Shown here: piece by piece, positions 62,027-64,000 of the stretch
Layout of the letters: each line of letters begins with the position of its first letter
Numbering within the stretch: the first letter of the stretch is position 1
Assembly: GCF_041434935.1 (NCBI RefSeq)
Contig: NZ_CP107964.1
Span: 5,625,001-5,689,000, forward strand
Reading direction: 5' to 3'
Length of the DNA: 64,000 nucleotides
Origin: Kitasatospora sp. NBC_00374
Lineage (GTDB): Bacteria; Actinomycetota; Actinomycetes; Streptomycetales; Streptomycetaceae
Notes under the pieces: model-generated
Told to the model about the DNA's origin: nothing
The model's input: only the letters and a program-made list of their open reading frames with translations
The model's database searches: none
Position numbers and translations under genes: made by a program

Positions 62027-63523
62027 ATGAACGACGAACGCGGTGAAACGAACCCCGACCTCGGTCCCCTGCCCGGCCCTGCGCCTGAACCGATGCCCGG
62101 CCCCGTGCCCGGTCCGCTGCCCGGCTTCGGGCCCGGTCCGCTCCCCGGGCAGCTGCCGGTCAGAATGCGCGGACCGGCCGACATGGCAGAGATGCTCCCG
62201 TACCTGCTCGGCTTCTTCCCCGACGACAGCATCGTGGTCGTCGGGCTGCAGGGCCCCGAGCTTCAGCAGGGAGGAGTCATCCGCGTGGACATCCCCGACG
62301 ACCCCGCTGTCTGGCCGCGGGTCGCAGGCGACACGGCGCGGCTGCTGGTCGAGCTCTCCGAGCAGCGTTACGAGCGTCCGGCCCAGGTGCTGGTCTACCT
62401 CTGCCGGGACCCTGCTCCGGGTGCCGGTTCGGCGCGTCGCGTACTCGCCGGCCTCGGGCCGCTCTCCGCCGCGCTGGCCGCGGCCTTCGAGCGGGAGGGC
62501 GTCGGCGTCAAGGAGTCGCTGTGCGTCTCCGGCGGCAGCTGGTGGTCCTTCCTGTGCACCGGGGCCGACTGCTGTGACCCGGGAGGTACCCCGATCCGAT
62601 CCGCGGACGGTCCCGGCCCGCTGGCCGCGGCGGCCACCTTCGCCGGGCTCGCACCGCGCGGCAGCCGAAAGACGATCACGGCAGGCCTCGCCCCGGTCGG
62701 GCCGCCCGAGGCGCTGACGCTGCGGGAGGCCATCGAGCAGGCGGGGGCGCCTTTCATCCGCGAGCTGGCCGGGCCCGGCGGCCGGGCCGGAGCGGTCGAC
62801 CGGACGGCCCGGATGCTCGCCGGCGCGGTCACCGAGTTCCGGGCCGGAGCCAGGGCGCTCGATGCCGACCGGGTGGCCCGCCTGCTGATCGGCCTGCAGG
62901 ACAAGCTCGGGCGCGATCGCGCCGCCGAGTACAGCGAACCGGACGAACTGGTCGCCGCGCAGCGGCTGTGGCGCTATCTCGCCCAGCGGTGCGTGCCCCC
63001 GTTCGAGCACCTCGCCCCGCCACCGATGACCCTGCTGGCATGGACGGCCTGGTTGGCCGGGGACACCGCCACCGCCCGGATCGTGCTCGCCCGGGCCCTC
63101 GACATCGACCCGGGCTACACCCTGGCCCACCTGCTCCACGAGTCGATCAACGGCGGCCTGCTGCCCGACCTGCTCCTGGAGAGCGTCCGCAGGGAGCGGG
63201 CCGGCCGGGCCACCCCGCCCTCGAGCCGGCCCGGGCCGGCCTCCGATCCCGCTCCGCCCCGCCAGGCCCGGCCCCGCGGCACCGATCGCCACACCGCGGG
63301 CCTCGACGACGGCGCCGGCACCCAACAGGACGCGCCGGACGCGGGCGGTGCGGCCGGCCCCGGCGGGCCCGCCCCGGAGCAGACCGCCGAGGGCCCCGAC
63401 GCGGAGCCCGCGGAGGGCGGGCCACCCGCCGGGGCAGCGGAGGGCCCACGCAGGCGCCTCGCCCGGCGCCGACTGCGCCTTCCGGTGCAGCGCCGTCACC
63501 GGGACCACGCGGTGGGTGGCTGA
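62027..63523 (+). CDS. DUF4192 family protein with Pro/Gly repeats
   Basis: A 498-residue protein. Residues ~15-45 carry a PGP-type repeat, followed by the DUF4192 core starting VRMRGPADMAEMLPYLLGFFPDDSIVVVGL and continuing past YLRCAQRC-like sequence near 63000. The final ~100 residues are Pro/Ala/Gly-rich and disordered. The function of DUF4192 is unknown. CAGGCT (62014-62019) lies 7 nt before the ATG, suggesting a leaderless mRNA. It is divergent from recQ. Confidence 0.85.
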   Translation: MNDERGETNPDLGPLPGPAPEPMPGPVPGPLPGFGPGPLPGQLPVRMRGPADMAEMLPYLLGFFPDDSIVVVGLQGPELQQGGVIRVDIPDDPAVWPRVAGDTARLLVELSEQRYERPAQVLVYLCRDPAPGAGSARRVLAGLGPLSAALAAAFEREGVGVKESLCVSGGSWWSFLCTGADCCDPGGTPIRSADGPGPLAAAATFAGLAPRGSRKTITAGLAPVGPPEALTLREAIEQAGAPFIRELAGPGGRAGAVDRTARMLAGAVTEFRAGARALDADRVARLLIGLQDKLGRDRAAEYSEPDELVAAQRLWRYLAQRCVPPFEHLAPPPMTLLAWTAWLAGDTATARIVLARALDIDPGYTLAHLLHESINGGLLPDLLLESVRRERAGRATPPSSRPGPASDPAPPRQARPRGTDRHTAGLDDGAGTQQDAPDAGGAAGPGGPAPEQTAEGPDAEPAEGGPPAGAAEGPRRRLARRRLRLPVQRRHRDHAVGG

Positions 63524-63590
63524 GATGCCCCGGCGACCGCTCCGAGGCCGGGTCGCGCCGGTGTATCCCGTCATGCGCCGGGTGGTGCGG

Positions 63591-64000
63591 CTACAGCTCG
63601 CCGCGCGCCATCCGGATCAGCCGGTCGAGCACCGCGCCACCACTCACCCGCAGGCCGTCGTGCTCCCACTCGTTGGTCACCCAGGTGCGCACGTTGCCCA
63701 CCGCCCGCGCGGTGGCCAGCGAGTCCGCGGTGTCGACGTACATGTCGTCGTGGTAGACCGCGGCGAACACCGGCACCTCGTTGGCCGCCAGCCGATCGAG
63801 GTCGTACAGGTCGGGCCAGTCCGTGCGCTCGGCGAGCAGCTGCGCCGTCTCACGCAGCGGCCGCAGCGCCGGGTCGGTCTCGAACATCCAGGGGTAGATC
63901 ATCTCCCCGGTGAACAGGACCGGGGAGTCCGAGGCCAGCGCCTGTGCCGCGTCGAACTCGGGGAACTCCTTGCGGACGCGCTCCGCGGCCCAGCCCGTGC
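63591..64000 (-). CDS. Alpha/beta-fold hydrolase (proline iminopeptidase-like), 3' part
   Basis: Only the last ~136 codons are in the window; the frame is open at the edge. The sequence TGWAAERVRKEF...FTGEMIYPWMFETDPALRPLRETAQLLAERTDWPDLYDLDRLAANEVPVFAAVYHDDMYVDTADSLATARAVGNVRTWVTNEWEHDGLR matches the C-terminal half of actinobacterial proline iminopeptidase-type alpha/beta hydrolases. The catalytic Asp probably lies in YHDDMYVD and the His in NEWEHDGLR. The nucleophile Ser lies outside the window. Confidence 0.82.
   Translation of the reverse strand, partial: TGWAAERVRKEFPEFDAAQALASDSPVLFTGEMIYPWMFETDPALRPLRETAQLLAERTDWPDLYDLDRLAANEVPVFAAVYHDDMYVDTADSLATARAVGNVRTWVTNEWEHDGLRVSGGAVLDRLIRMARGEL

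Overview
The window is about 64 kb of very GC-rich DNA with densely packed genes, frequent GTG and TTG starts and many 1-4 bp stop/start overlaps. Gene content (recA-recX, a glutamate-type ABC operon, miaB/miaA, dapF, hflX, lexA, nrdR-nrdJ, rnhB, a conservon and DUF3046/DUF4192 proteins) points to a streptomycete, Streptomyces or the closely related Kitasatospora. From memory the order resembles the recA-to-recQ arm of the Streptomyces core chromosome, with accessory genes inserted. No rRNA, tRNA, CRISPR array or transposase was recognised. Function calls rest on motif reading only; no database search was run.

Layout. 0-7 kb: a 5'-truncated subtilisin-like protease, a GNAT acetyltransferase, DUF3046, an AI-2E-family membrane protein, then recA (with a LexA box), recX and an RNase Y-like gene. 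7-16 kb: an FAD monooxygenase, the gluABCD amino-acid importer (minus strand), a response regulator/histidine kinase pair and an orphan TAXI binding protein. 16-26 kb: miaB, an extradiol-dioxygenase-like protein, a small antitoxin-like protein, miaA, a small membrane protein, dapF, a RelA/SpoT homologue and hflX. 26-34 kb: two paralogous secreted trypsin-like proteases, then a siderophore operon (acetyltransferase, N-monooxygenase, NIS synthetase) that runs with a 4-bp overlap into a DinG-type helicase. 34-39 kb: lexA and nrdR-nrdJ diverge from a control region that carries a LexA box and a pair of NrdR boxes. 39-45 kb: a six-gene conservon (CvnA-D plus two cytochrome P450s), one P450 lacking the usual ExxR arginine. 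45-52 kb: a sugar ABC importer without an ATPase gene, followed by a 1036-residue secreted deacetylase-like protein with the same domain at both ends. 52-57 kb: a DUF4173-type membrane protein with no canonical start codon, and a drug-efflux MFS gene divergent from its probable TetR regulator with two palindromic operators between them. 57-64 kb: rnhB, two uncharacterised genes, a RecQ helicase fused to a phosphoribosyltransferase-like domain, a DUF4192 protein and the 3' part of an alpha/beta hydrolase gene.

How the genes connect. DNA damage and DNA precursor supply form one theme: recA and lexA carry LexA boxes, nrdRJ is divergent from lexA, and dinG, rnhB and recQ lie nearby. The signalling theme is the conservon, a membrane-associated sensor-GTPase complex with P450s as likely outputs. 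Uptake and scavenging genes (glu operon, sugar importer, siderophore genes, secreted hydrolases) suit a soil saprophyte. Several genes have a -10-like hexamer 6-7 nt upstream of the start codon, which suggests leaderless mRNAs.
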